This document shows positions 11,000-21,138 of a DNA stretch of 64,000 bases, in pieces. The notes beneath the pieces were generated by a model. That model ran no database searches and had not been told where the DNA came from. It saw nothing but the letters and a program-made list of their open reading frames with translations. The stretch's first letter is position 1; every line of letters begins with the position of its first letter. A program made the position numbers and the translations under genes. The stretch lies in NCBI GenBank assembly GCA_002633005.1, contig NMRA01000126.1, forward strand, positions 16,979-80,978, written 5' to 3'. The DNA comes from Phoronis australis (taxonomy: Eukaryota; Phoronida; Phoronidae).

Positions 11000-13100
11000 C
11001 TTCCTAAGTGTTTCAGTGAGTAAATGCGTATTTTTCTCATCTGAGCATGCAATGTAAGACATGAAAATTCAACGTTCTGTTGAGTTCTTTAGGGGACGTA
11101 TTTCTGATAAACATACATTTTCGTGTGCTCTGCACTTATAAGGGACTCGTGTGAAACCTAGATTTGGACGATTGCCTGATGGAACTGAATACAGTGAATT
11201 ATATTTCATCTTTCCAATTTTATTTCATATGAATTTTGGTTGTTGTACCACCATGTAGAGAGTTTCTCGCTTACACTGGTCACCGCTCAGATTCCCTAAC
11301 CCCCAGACAACTTTTATGATGCCTATTCAGCACGCCCTTTGTGCTGATGTAGGTCTGAGCTAATGACTTGGAAAGGTAACAACTAGAACTACTGTCTCAA
11401 CAATGGTGGTTGTTATTACACCCAAATTGGTTTTCTCTGGCATTTGCTTGTAGTTTTCACTTGATACTTTTTAAATATTACAAAAAGACTAAAAAATTTT
11501 TTGTGTTTATCTTGACAAAGGGACACTTCCTACAGGAAAGATAGCTTTAAATATGCTTCATACCAGTTTTTGTTATTCCATTTTAAATATTCCTGTCTAC
11601 TTTTTTCTTACCGGGAATGGGTTGATATCTTTTTATTTTATTTTTAAACTTGAAGTACCAAAACGATGATAGATTTTGATCGCCAGCCAAACTTAATTAA
11701 TTTAGTTAAGTGTGAACCCATCCCTGGACTTCCAGGTTACACCTACACTAAACATTTCACAGCAAACCAAACTACAGATGTCACTAGTTCAAGTTTAATC
11801 TTTATTAGAACTCAAATCATAAAATGTATACAAAAGTGCAAATATGGTGGTGACCAAACTGAAGATTTGGAATCTGTGGACATTTTCGGTTGCACTGACT
11901 AACTATTCTAGGTTGATGTCAGTCATAAAAAAATGAAGAGTGGGCACAAGTGAAGTACAACTGTTTCCTAATAAAAATCTGGTTGAACGAAATTGAAAGA
12001 ATATTAAAAGAATAATGCATGTGATATTGTTAACTCTGATCAGCGTTTGTAAATCCAACGATTAAATATATATACGCGTCCAATGTTTTTAGCTTATTAG
12101 TTCATCGATTTTTAAAAATCGAAAACCATACTTAGTTCTTTTTTCAGATGAATCCCGCCGTGGTGTTCACTTTTAATGAAAATTATTGGTTAATACATTT
12201 TGAACATACGCCAACATGTACAGGCAGAGATGTTTACTACGGTTTATGGTAGGGTAATTACACTTTATTGGGTCTTGCTCGCACCGGACAATGCGGTCAT
12301 CACAACTGTATCCGACTCCGGCGCCGCGCTCTCTTGGATCCTGGTAAAAGCCGCTCAGAAGGACGAGCGGCGAAAATTCCCGCATACCTTTAGAAATGCA
12401 TGACTTCCTTGTAAACGTATTTTTTACGTCATGACACTGAAAAAATAGTATTAATAATCGGACTCCATATACAGTGGCTCACATTTACTCAGTGGGAATT
12501 ATGAGATTAAGAGAATGCATGAATTACTAGTGAAGACTCAATTTCATTCATAAACAACATTATTTGTAACAGATTTCTGACATAAGATGGCCCTTACGAT
12601 TATTAGCAATCGACTGAGTGATTTGAGGTCCTTTTTGCCACCGGAGTAGGCGTAAACGAGATGCACGTGGTCCTTCATTACTTGTGCCGTCGTGCTAGAG
12701 TTCGGAGTGTTACTAACCAACTGTCACTGCAGATTAAACCTTTCGCCATTGTTTTAGGTTACAAGGAACCAAACTTTTTTAACCAAAGTATGCACCCGTT
12801 AGCGGCATCACTTGACCGAATGAACATAAGTCCGGCGTGCAGAGCAGACTTCAAATAATTGTGATCTACATTTCCACGCCGGTTCAAGATTTCCATATAC
12901 ATTATACGCTGTTATTTTTCTTATTTTGGTAACACTCCTGATTTTTAGAATAAACAAAGTATTTTTAAACCAGTCAGGTATGCAATATGATAATTACTTA
13001 TGAATTAAATTTTTATCTTTAATTTGCTTCGGGTAAAATCATCAAGAACTGACAGAGCTTTGACTTTCTAAAACCGCTCGGAGGTGGTGGCGTGTTACAA
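11000..13100. other. No gene recognised
   Basis: AT-rich DNA. The open frame at 11,666-11,902 begins with a genuine ATG (MIDFDRQPN) and codes for 78 residues, but I recognise no domain and see no splice context to support it. Otherwise I see nothing definite here. Confidence 0.35.
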
Positions 13101-13121
13101 TTATTTTTATAATCTCTTGGT

Positions 13122-14430
13122 CTCTGAGACCAATTATAAGCAACATTGATTCTCCCTGCCACCAACTACCTAAATTCCTCAACAACATCACATCCCCACT
13201 AGTTGGAAAAACTGACTCGTACGTAAAGGACTCGAAGCACTTCGTGTCAATGTTGTCATCGGTCAGCATTACATCAAATGACACCATGGTGAGCTTTGAT
13301 GTCGAAAGCCTATTCGCAAATGTACCAACATCAGAGGTTCTCCCGTTACTCAGGTCAAAATTAGAACATGACCACAAGCCATCAGAGGATGTAAACCTCC
13401 CAATAGGCTGAATTCTGGAATTGGTGACATTGTGTGTCAATACCACCTACTTTCAATACCAATACAAGCTCTACGAGCAGACACAAGGAATGGCAATGGG
13501 TTCACCGCTGTCACCAGTCTTAGCTAAATTGTACATGGAGTGGTTCGAACAAACAGCTCTCAGCTCAGCTAACAGAACCCCGAAGATGTGGAAACGATAC
13601 GTTAATGACACATTCACAATAGTCAGCCAAGACTCCGAAAATCCGTCAGATTTCCTTGACCATCTGAACAGCACAGCGCCAACAATTAGACGTACTAGTG
13701 ACTCGTGTTGAATGACAGTTATCAACGTCAGTCTAATATAAGAAGACCCACACAGGACGACATCTCGACTTCAACTCCAACCACACCAAAGGAGTCAAGA
13801 AGGGTATATTCAAATGCCTTGCATCAAGATCAAAAAAATCTGCAGTGATACAGCACTCCAAGCAGAAATGATCAACTTGACGGAGACATTCGAAAGAAAT
13901 GGCTACCCAAGGGATTTCATCAAGTCAGCTTTATCATCGCAGAGAAAAGAGCAAGTGGCAGAAGAACGCCCAGAGCAGACTCTGCACTTACCGTATATAC
14001 CTGGAATAACCGAGAAGCTAGGACGCATATGTAAAGAATTTAAAATAAGAACAGTATACCGAAGCTCAGACACACTGGGTCGGCGACTGACGAAAGGCAA
14101 ACCAAGAACTGACACGGGGAAAAAGAAAAATGTCATCTATGAAATCCCATGTGAATGTAGTGAATCATATATCGGTGAAACATTAATATAAGACAACTGG
14201 AGATGAGAATTTCTGAACATAAGAGGTGTTGTAGAGAGGGTAATACCTCATCAGGAGTAGCAGAACACATGTGGTGGAAACAACGCAATACCCAGTAGAA
14301 TAACATCCAAATACTTGACAGTGAAACAGGTTGGACCAAGAGAAAGTCATGTACATGAAAATACAAGGCAATGTCTTCAGTCAGCCAAGCAAACAACCAA
14401 GTGACACCTGGCTCAGTCTACTTAGGAAGG
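13122..14430 (+). mobile_element. Decayed Penelope-like retroelement: reverse transcriptase plus GIY-YIG nuclease
   Basis: Read across frames, the fragment contains LRPIISNIDSP (from 13,124), SPLVGKTDSYVKDSKHFVS, MVSFDVESLFANVPT (13,286 on), GMAMGSPLSPVLAKLYMEWF (RT palm motif), KRYVNDTFTIV (the YxDD-box region, here YVND), HTGRHLDFNSNH, then YIPGITEKLGRICKEFKIRT and the start of a GIY-YIG domain (VIYEIPCECSESYIGET, ending near 14,191). The domain continues in another frame as RISEHKRC...TGWTKRKS. This order, RT then C-terminal GIY-YIG, is diagnostic of Penelope-like elements. The copy is dead: TGA at 13,409-13,411, a further stop at 13,709-13,711, frame changes near 13,720-13,810 and 14,190, an altered catalytic Asp, and no 5' half. 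Confidence 0.9.
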
Positions 14431-14510
14431 TTTAAGTGGTGGTTAAGGTGCTGGACTCGAATTATCTGTAGTTTAAGAAGTCGTGGGTTCATGTCCTGCC
14501 TCGGACATAA
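14431..14510 (+). repeat. tRNA-Ser-like SINE head
   Basis: AAGTGGTGGTTAAGGTGCTG gives a tRNA A-box region. GGACTCGAATTATC resembles a Ser-type anticodon arm (CGA), an extra-arm-like segment follows, and GGGTTCATGTCC is a near-consensus B box. The 3' part continues GCCTCGGACATAAATC, not into a closed acceptor stem. This is typical of a tRNA-derived SINE. It directly follows the Penelope-like ORF remnant. Confidence 0.6.
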
Positions 14511-14539
14511 ATCACACCAGTAGTGTACCACATATCCGA

Positions 14540-14625
14540 GCTCGTTCTTCTAAGAACGCGGGAACACCTGACGATAGCCGGAAAATAGACCGACCGAAAC
14601 GCCGTGACAGTGTAAATAGACAAGA
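14540..14625 (+). ncRNA. Hammerhead-like motif and hairpin (degenerate)
   Basis: A small hairpin, CGTTCTT-CT-AAGAACG, is at 14,543-14,558. It is followed by CACCTGACGATAGCCGG...CCGACCGAAACGCC. CTGANGA, a stem, then GAAA is the hammerhead ribozyme core order, and Penelope-like elements are known to carry hammerheads in their terminal repeats. The putative stem II has mismatches, so the copy is probably inactive. It may belong to the element whose ORF ends at about 14,430, or be the tail of the tRNA-derived SINE. Confidence 0.35.
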
Positions 14626-14859
14626 GGTCGGCGTAAAGACCAAGAAATTTTAATAATAGTTTTGACAGGGCTTTCTAATGACATGGTGCTTATGCACTTC
14701 GGTTAAAAAACAGCGGAGTCGCAAAAAGTTTTAATGACAGTAAATTCCATAGCAGATACACATACCTGAACAAACGAATGCAAACAACCCTCACACGGTC
14801 GTGAGATCGGGGTTGGCATTCCAGAGCTACAGTTTTATGCTCTTATTAGCTTGACAGTA

Positions 14860-15116
14860 GATGGACGTATCTGACTACCGCTGTGGTTCCTATAAGTTTT
14901 TACCTTTGCCTTTGTGTCTTTTTAGTTATTTGACGGATTTTCATGAAATTTGGCAAATAGTTTTGAGACATGACTCCTTCCCATATTAGGATTGGTTGAA
15001 TGTGTTTAGTGCCATCTATTGGACGTTTTTTATGATACAAATAAAGACCCCCTTGAAGCACAGCGTTTGCGGTAGGTCTACATTCGTGTGCGCATTTCAA
15101 CCCTCCCCGTCACTCT
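14860..15116 (+). repeat. Diverged sense copy of the 451-bp-unit dispersed repeat family
   Basis: Landmarks are GACTACCGCTGTGGTTCCTA, TTTTCATGAAATTTGGCAAA, and a terminal GTGCGCATTTCAACCC...CTCTTGT. The last matches the 3' end of the element at 26,438-28,431. Confidence 0.65.
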
Positions 15117-15354
15117 TGTATGTACATTTCATTAAAATTTGCTCGGCACGAATTGTTTCAGTCTGTATAATTTGGCGATCGTGTCATAGTTACGTTAGTA
15201 AACAAACCTTAGAACACTTGTAGTGCACGTGTGCCGGAATTAATTCTCAGTCTTGACTTTGGAAATTACTCTGACAACCATTTCGGTTAAATTGTCAAAC
15301 ATAATAAAAATAACTTTTAAGTTTCTCAGAAATATTTTATAACCTGTCAATTTC

Positions 15355-16075
15355 ATTATTTAATTGCCAGCTATTTATCAAATTTCATAAAAATCCGTCC
15401 AGGAACTTCCGAGAAACGGACAAAAATGTACATGCTACAAGGGGCACAACATTCGTTGCTTTCGTCTGAAAGTCGGCGTCTTCCGTTGTCAACTTATATA
15501 AATAGTCTTGCTAAATTTCATAAAGATCCCGCAGTAGGTTTACGGGGTACAGCTATGGGTGCAAATAAAAAACTACCACTAGGAGGCGTCACAGTAGTCG
15601 AAGTAGTCGGGAAATCGCGTCAACCGTCGTCCTCGCACTGAGATCATAAGCCCCAATTTTCACAATCATTCTTAGAGTGGTTTGGTTGATAGAGAGGCGG
15701 TCACAAAATAGTAAAAAGTTCCACAAATGGCAGAAAATACGTCGAATCCATCCAAAAACAGGAACATGTCATTGTTTCCTTAATTCCAAAATTTCATAAA
15801 AATATGTTAAAGAACTACAGAGAAACTGAGGAAAACGGAAAAATGAAATTGCCACAAGGGGGCACAGCGTTCGTTCGATCCGTCTGAAAGTCGTTGTCGT
15901 TCGTTTTCAATTTCCTATAAATACACTTTCTAAATTTAACAAATGATCCTACGGTGGGTTTAGGACATACATAGTATGGACGCAAAAAATACAAAACTTG
16001 CCACTAGGAGGCGCCACATCCTCTTCACTCTAAGACATATATGCCAATTTTCACAATCCTTAGAGTGGTTTATGG
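15355..16075 (-). repeat. Antisense copies of the same dispersed repeat family
   Basis: CCACTAGGAGGCG (reverse complement of CGCCTCCTAGTGG) occurs near 15,577 and 16,000. AAATTTCATAAAAAT and AAATTTCATAAAGAT recur between them. Phrases around CACAAT..CTTAGAGTGGTTT near 15,660 and 16,055 show a tandem period of about 400-430 bp. The orientation is opposite to the neighbouring sense copy. Confidence 0.65.
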
Positions 16076-16784
16076 AAGATGTAACCTTTAACCTTTGAAC
16101 AAAACATTGGCGACTACAAGCTGCAGCCAGTAGGACTAAGAGGCAACTGATGCAAATCCTAACTGATTAAATGTAGTCGTAAAGGTATTTCAAATAATTA
16201 TATTCTAAAATGTACTTCGAATTGTTTTTCGAAACTACGTGCAACACTGGCTTGCTGTGCTGTAGACCTCAGATTTGGAGTACGATCAGACATGATAATC
16301 TGCCGTCAATATCCATCTTTTCAGTCACCTGTTTATCGAATGGCTGAGCGCATGCGCGCATTTATCATAAGTGGGAGGGAAATTAGAAACTCTGGTGACT
16401 ATGTTTTTCTTTCGTGCGTATTTCAAAATGGTGAATTTTGTGATTTTTGTGCCGGAAATTCCCTCATATGATAATTACACGTAGAGTGATGGTACTTTCG
16501 TCAGGAATTGTTTAAAAGACATTTTTGACGAGATTTTACATTCCATGGAAATCTCGTCGAAAATGTCTTTTAACCAATTCCTGACGAAAGCACCATCTCA
16601 CAACGTCTAGTACTGAGTAATGCACTTTCCCTTGTAAGGAAATTTCCAGAAAAATCACACAATTCCCGATTTCTGAAACACGCGCGAGGGAAAAACTTTG
16701 TGGTCACCACTGAGTTTATAATCTCCCTCAGTCAGTTGCTTGAAGTCGCTTGAGGTCAAAGGTCACATCTTCTACATAAGGGAA
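16072..16784. mobile_element. Foldback (long inverted-repeat) element
   Basis: The centre is a near-perfect inverted repeat: arms 16,488-16,536 and 16,549-16,597 (49 bp each, three differences) around a 12-nt loop with TTCCATGGAA. Similarity extends outward imperfectly through GTGATTTTTGTGCCGGAAATT / AATTTCCAGAAAAATCACAC to outer ends GAAGATGTAACCTTTAACC and, reversed, GAAGATGTGACCTTTGACC. The left arm holds about 220 bp (near 16,145-16,365) with no counterpart on the right. No ORF, so a non-autonomous foldback or MITE. Confidence 0.75.
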
Positions 16785-17079
16785 ATGTGCTACGTCTATG
16801 TCTCGCCATCTCAAATAAGGAGACGTGCTTTGCCATGTGGGAGAAAAATCGAAGAAGTTGCGAGCAGTTGACAGATTGTTTTTCGAAATTTGAAACTAAA
16901 ATAAGATGCTTGATATCAACAGAAATTAAAAGCCTTTAAGAAAAACGTGACTGCCAGCAACCAGAATGACGTGGTGGATCCACGCAGCTCTAAGGGTCAA
17001 TTGAACCATAATCGCGTTTTTCTAAAAACAAATGGACTCTGTTTATTGTTAAAACTTACAATTAAATCGTTCTATTGTT

Positions 17080-17330
17080 AGCATAAGAACTTAAACTTTG
17101 CTCGCCAAAGTATATTTCCACATTTAAAGCCGCATTTCGCCCTGTTTAGCTGGCTAAAAACGAAATGTTGGGTTCTTAACTGAAGCGGTCTAGCGTTAAA
17201 ATTACCCCTGCCCATCTTAATTTCTTTTTCAGAATGAGCCAAACTCGAGCCAAACTCACACTGTGCGCAGGGGTCACTTTTCGAATTCTCAATATTAGCC
17301 AATCCTAATGCATCGTGAAGTTGTCCACCA
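17080..17330. repeat. Dispersed repeat, copy 1 (shared with 36,880-37,075)
   Basis: It shares TTTAAAGC..CATTTCGCCCTGTTTAGC, GCTAAAA.CGAAA and TTCGAATTC.CAAT with the second copy, in the same order and orientation. The interior is diverged. Class unknown. Confidence 0.5.
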
Positions 17331-17573
17331 TTTCAAAGTTCTTGCGCGATAGGGACTTAAGGAGTTGCGCATTTTGAGAACCATTTTTTTTTCAATGACA
17401 ATGGACAAGCTGGTACTGAAAACACTTTAAAATCTGGCCCTTCATCAGCTCAGAAGACAAATGGCGGGGCAAAATGACCATCGCAGATCACGGCGATCAA
17501 GTACTAAGGGTTAGGTCAAAACATTGCTTGTAAATAGCTGTTTGGAATGCCCAGAGGAAAAAAATATACTTTC

Positions 17574-17609
17574 AGCGAGGCCCCCTATATTAATATAGGG
17601 GGCCTCGCT
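17574..17609. repeat. Perfect 36-bp palindrome
   Basis: The left half AGCGAGGCCCCCTATATT is followed directly by its exact reverse complement AATATAGGGGGCCTCGCT, with no spacer. Flanking bases do not continue the symmetry. Confidence 0.95.
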
Positions 17610-17619
17610 TTTGAGGTCC

Positions 17620-19940
17620 GAAATTCAATTTTTTGCCTATGTCATTTTAATAAGAATAAGTCATTTTAAATAATAAGCTGTTATAGGCGCTCTTCCAACA
17701 CTGTCTTGGAGGAGGGCTTCGAAACCAGCTCAAGCAAAAGTTATCTATACGAGAAAAGGAGTTTGACTATAAGAGTCAAAAGTAGAACGAGAAGGCAAAG
17801 ACTATGAAGAATACACGTACACAGATCGAAAAGCGTACGAACGCCAGAAACAGATTTAGCACGAGAATACAGTGCAATAAAAGAAATATGTGATGTCACT
17901 GCGTCATCGATGCATTGAAAAGAATTAAAGGGAAGACAGACACCTGGGTCAAGTTTAATGGGACGATAGCAGATGGCACGTTCCCCTTAGACAATACTAG
18001 CGTTCTCACTGTATTTAGATGTGGCAGAATTGTTTCCTTCGACAACATCGTAACAATGAGATACATGTATTCGAACGACATTGTAAAATATTGGCGGATC
18101 GGATAAAAACTTTATAACGGAATTTTTTTTAGGTACATCCGAGTGTTCAAGCATATCGGCATGAAAACTGGCGGGGGTGACCCATTATAATCGAAAACAT
18201 ACTTTGCCGTGCCAAAACGGTTAAGCATGTACCTACATCAAAAAGGTGGATACGTCTGAGGGAGCTATTGGTTCCTAGGATAGAAACATTGACTGGTTGG
18301 CGGCTACGAAACTGAGCCAAATTTGAAAGACGGACAACAAAGACTTAAATAGAAAAATGAGAACGTAGAGGAACTGAGTGATTTGTTACAACTAGGGGCA
18401 AATATTTAAACAAATCCCCACCCCATCTGCGCTTTGAGTTGAAGGAATGTATATGCAAAATATGTGGCATTTTGTCACTGAGATTGAAAGAGGTAGTCGA
18501 CTAAGAAGGGACGTGAACTGGAATTGGAGAAATTCAAGAAGATGGGGATATTCTACATGACAAATGCGGAAATCAGTGTAATGAGTCATTCTCGCGACAA
18601 GCCTTGCGGTGTGTTCACTGTATACGAATTTTAGATGTTGGCCAGTTCGAAGTCGTTGCAACAGTCGGCTAATCTTCGTAGTGCTGGGGAATTTACGAGG
18701 TTTACGTCGTAGAAACCAATAAATCTCAGTTATTTCTGGGAGATATAGTCTGTGCAGTAAGTCAGACAGCAAGCTTTCGGTCGGGAATCCAATTGCAGAG
18801 TCATTTGACATTTTTTATCAAGATACTGGTTTATATGTACTGGAATGAGTTACTTTCTGCAGGTACTAATGCATAGTTAGACCACAACAATAAGTTGAAA
18901 ACACCATTGGCTCAATGCGAAACCGTACAGTTGCTCATGGCGAATACGGATAGTCACGCAAAACTCGAGTATGAAATGTCCCAACAGATATTTTGAGAGT
19001 AGGTGTCATAAAATGCTACATAACTTAAACTACAAATTACAAATATCAATTATATTTCTCATGCGCGTTGTCTATGGTTGTATGGTTGTACTCGAACACA
19101 AAAATTTAACCAAACAAGAACAAATGTAAAAATTGACTCTCGAAGCTTATCATTGGGTAAACAATCAGTGAGATCTCTTGAGCATAGTCAGTATGGGCAC
19201 CCTTTTAAAGTAATTAAAGTCACATTCAAGGACTACTCTTCCAATGAGTGAATGTCAACAGTTTCATTGCAAAAATTCATGTTTAACGAGGTAAACAATC
19301 TCATAAAGTACTCTTTGTCGGGGAATTTTTTCGATTTTGCTCATGACGAGGCCATACTCCTCATGACCAGTCCAAATACGTAGTACAGGTCCCCACACCG
19401 TGAATTAAATAGCAGTGATCTAAATTAAAGGATTATTTTTGTGTGGAAGACTGGTTCTCAATTAAAGACTTTGTTTCACCCTTAACAATATGTGCTGCAG
19501 CACTCTCAACTTAAATTTAGTTTTTGATGGTTTCAAATTGCATTGAAAACAGACTGGTGACAAATGGAGAGAAGTAAAACAAGTCACTAAATCTTAACAC
19601 TTTTTGTATTATAAATTTTATCAGTTCAACTTCATTTTTGGTACGTCCGCATATTATCCTGAGGTTTGAAAAAAGGTGAAATTGCCAAATGTTCGCAATC
19701 TGGATTTTAAGACAAACAAATTACATCAGAGGAAATAGTAGCAAAACTCCTCAGGCATGTCAGTATGGCACTATCCAAAACACTTCAGTCAAAAAGCTTA
19801 TACAACACAATGATACTAATTCTATGCTTACAATTACAACTGACTGACTCACATGTATTTTTAACTCATTTTGCCTAGAATAATTGACTTGCCATAGCAC
19901 TGCAATTACCAACTTTCACAATGAAAGCATTCCAACTCAA
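17620..19940. other. No named gene; two unexplained open frames
   Basis: A minus-strand frame with a true ATG (18,392-18,811, 139 codons, starting MSNDSAIGFPTES) and a plus-strand frame at 17,915-18,106 (containing TDTWVKFNGTIADGTFPLD) are longer than most chance frames here. Neither matches a family I know. The 3' end of CAMLG must lie near the right side of this stretch; I see no minus-strand AATAAA between 18,800 and 19,955, so its polyadenylation site is not assigned. Confidence 0.3.
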
Positions 19941-19955
19941 GCACTGGTAAAAAGT

Positions 19956-20807
19956 TCAGAGCACATGTTCAAAAGTCTTTCTGACAATAATGAAAGTAAA
20001 AAAATAAATGCAGTAATTACTGAGGCAGGTAGACAACGCACCCACAATATTGGTGTGAGTTCGAACTGAATTAGCAGGTATTCCACACATCATCAGAACT
20101 GATGCCATGAGTGTACTTTCTTTCTTAAATCCAAACTCAAAGCACCACATGACCAACTCAGTAACAGCAAACGGAAAGAAAATCGCGTGGCCAAATAGGT
20201 ATTGTAAGTCACACGAAATCAACACATTTACAATAACAGCGAGGAAAACGTGAATAAGCATCCGCAGAATGTTGACTGTCATTGTTGACAATCTGACTTG
20301 CACTTTCTCTTCATCCTGTGGATCAACCCAGTCTTCATCTTGAGAACCTGGAATGTCAACGTCCTCCATAAAGCGTGTCTCCCAACCGGCAAAGCTGTTT
20401 TCAGACTCCTTGAAATCTGTCTCAGCGCATTCGTCTGTTAGCATGCCACTCAGTTTGGATTTTGACTCTTCATCCTGCTCATCTGGAGTTTTCCACTTTT
20501 CTTCCTGTGACCCTGGGACGTCCGTGTCCTCCATAAATCTTGTTTCCCAACCTGCCAAGCTCGATTTTGACTCCTCGAAATCTTTCACTGACTCATTGCC
20601 TGGATTCTCGTTTGAAGCCTTGGCCCCATTTGAATCGTCCTCGTTCGGACTGTCCGATGTCCATTTTTTCTTGTCAGCTGTTTTCCCAGTAAGTTTTGCA
20701 AGTCTATCAGCTGATGAGTTTAAAATCTTTCGTCTTCTCAGTTCGGCTCGACTTAACTGTTCTTTCGAACCCGAGCTCTCACCTTCTGTTTCGACCTCGT
20801 CTGCCAT
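19956..20807 (-). CDS. CAMLG: Calcium signal-modulating cyclophilin ligand (CAML / GET2 homologue)
   Basis: A 283-residue single-exon protein. The basic motif SRAELRRRKILNSSADRLAK (19-38) is the cytosolic GET3/TRC40-binding signature of CAML/Get2. A long acidic linker follows, then hydrophobic segments at about 178-199, 205-226, 231-246 and 256-276, ending in NYCIYFFTFIIVRKTFEHVL. Known role: with WRB/GET1 it forms the ER receptor that inserts tail-anchored proteins; it was first described as raising cytosolic calcium and activating NFAT. The linker holds a tandem duplication: 76-105 and 131-160 match at 22 of 30 positions, both with AGWETRFMED, period 55 residues (165 bp). The start ATG has a strong context (AAAAAATGG). 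Total length is close to the human protein, but the CDS has no intron here whereas vertebrate CAMLG is split. It is divergent to RCAN. Confidence 0.92.
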   Translation of the reverse strand: MADEVETEGESSGSKEQLSRAELRRRKILNSSADRLAKLTGKTADKKKWTSDSPNEDDSNGAKASNENPGNESVKDFEESKSSLAGWETRFMEDTDVPGSQEEKWKTPDEQDEESKSKLSGMLTDECAETDFKESENSFAGWETRFMEDVDIPGSQDEDWVDPQDEEKVQVRLSTMTVNILRMLIHVFLAVIVNVLISCDLQYLFGHAIFFPFAVTELVMWCFEFGFKKESTLMASVLMMCGIPANSVRTHTNIVGALSTCLSNYCIYFFTFIIVRKTFEHVL

Positions 20808-21138
20808 TTTTTGGAATCACCCCGTCTCGTAGCAAGGTCAAGGACAATAACAGCACAGCACAAGTATTGTTGACGTCACGCAAAAACTTCACAAACGGGG
20901 TGACCGGAAGTGGCTTATCGTGAAACGACTGGGCATTTCAAATCAATAGTTTCTGCAAAAGCACGGAGTGATTGCATGGCATTCTACAGAAATTAATATT
21001 ACATGCATTCCCCATGATATGGGAAGTTGCCTTAAAGCTTTATTTCGACATGAGAAATGCATAAAAACTCCGTTTTCATCAGCTACAGTTGTGACAAAAT
21101 TGAACGTCGGCGTCGGCAGCGTTGCAAAGACTACAAGT
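20808..21138. promoter_or_regulatory. Bidirectional promoter between CAMLG and RCAN
   Basis: Only 331 bp separate the two divergent start codons. The interval contains a full cAMP-response element TGACGTCA at 20,871-20,878, an ETS/GABP site ACCGGAAGTG at 20,903-20,912, and a nuclear-receptor half-site-like AAGGTCA at 20,833-20,839. I see no TATA box near either start and no GGAAA/TTTCC NFAT core. CRE plus ETS without TATA is typical of bidirectional housekeeping promoters. Both 5' UTRs must fit inside this span unless there are upstream non-coding exons. Confidence 0.75.

Noticed and set aside
13042-13446. 134-codon minus-strand frame
   Set aside because: Antisense to the recognisable Penelope-like reverse transcriptase fragment.
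20353-20832. 159-codon plus-strand Ser/Phe-rich frame
   Set aside because: Antisense of the CAMLG acidic linker; composition is the mirror of the real frame.
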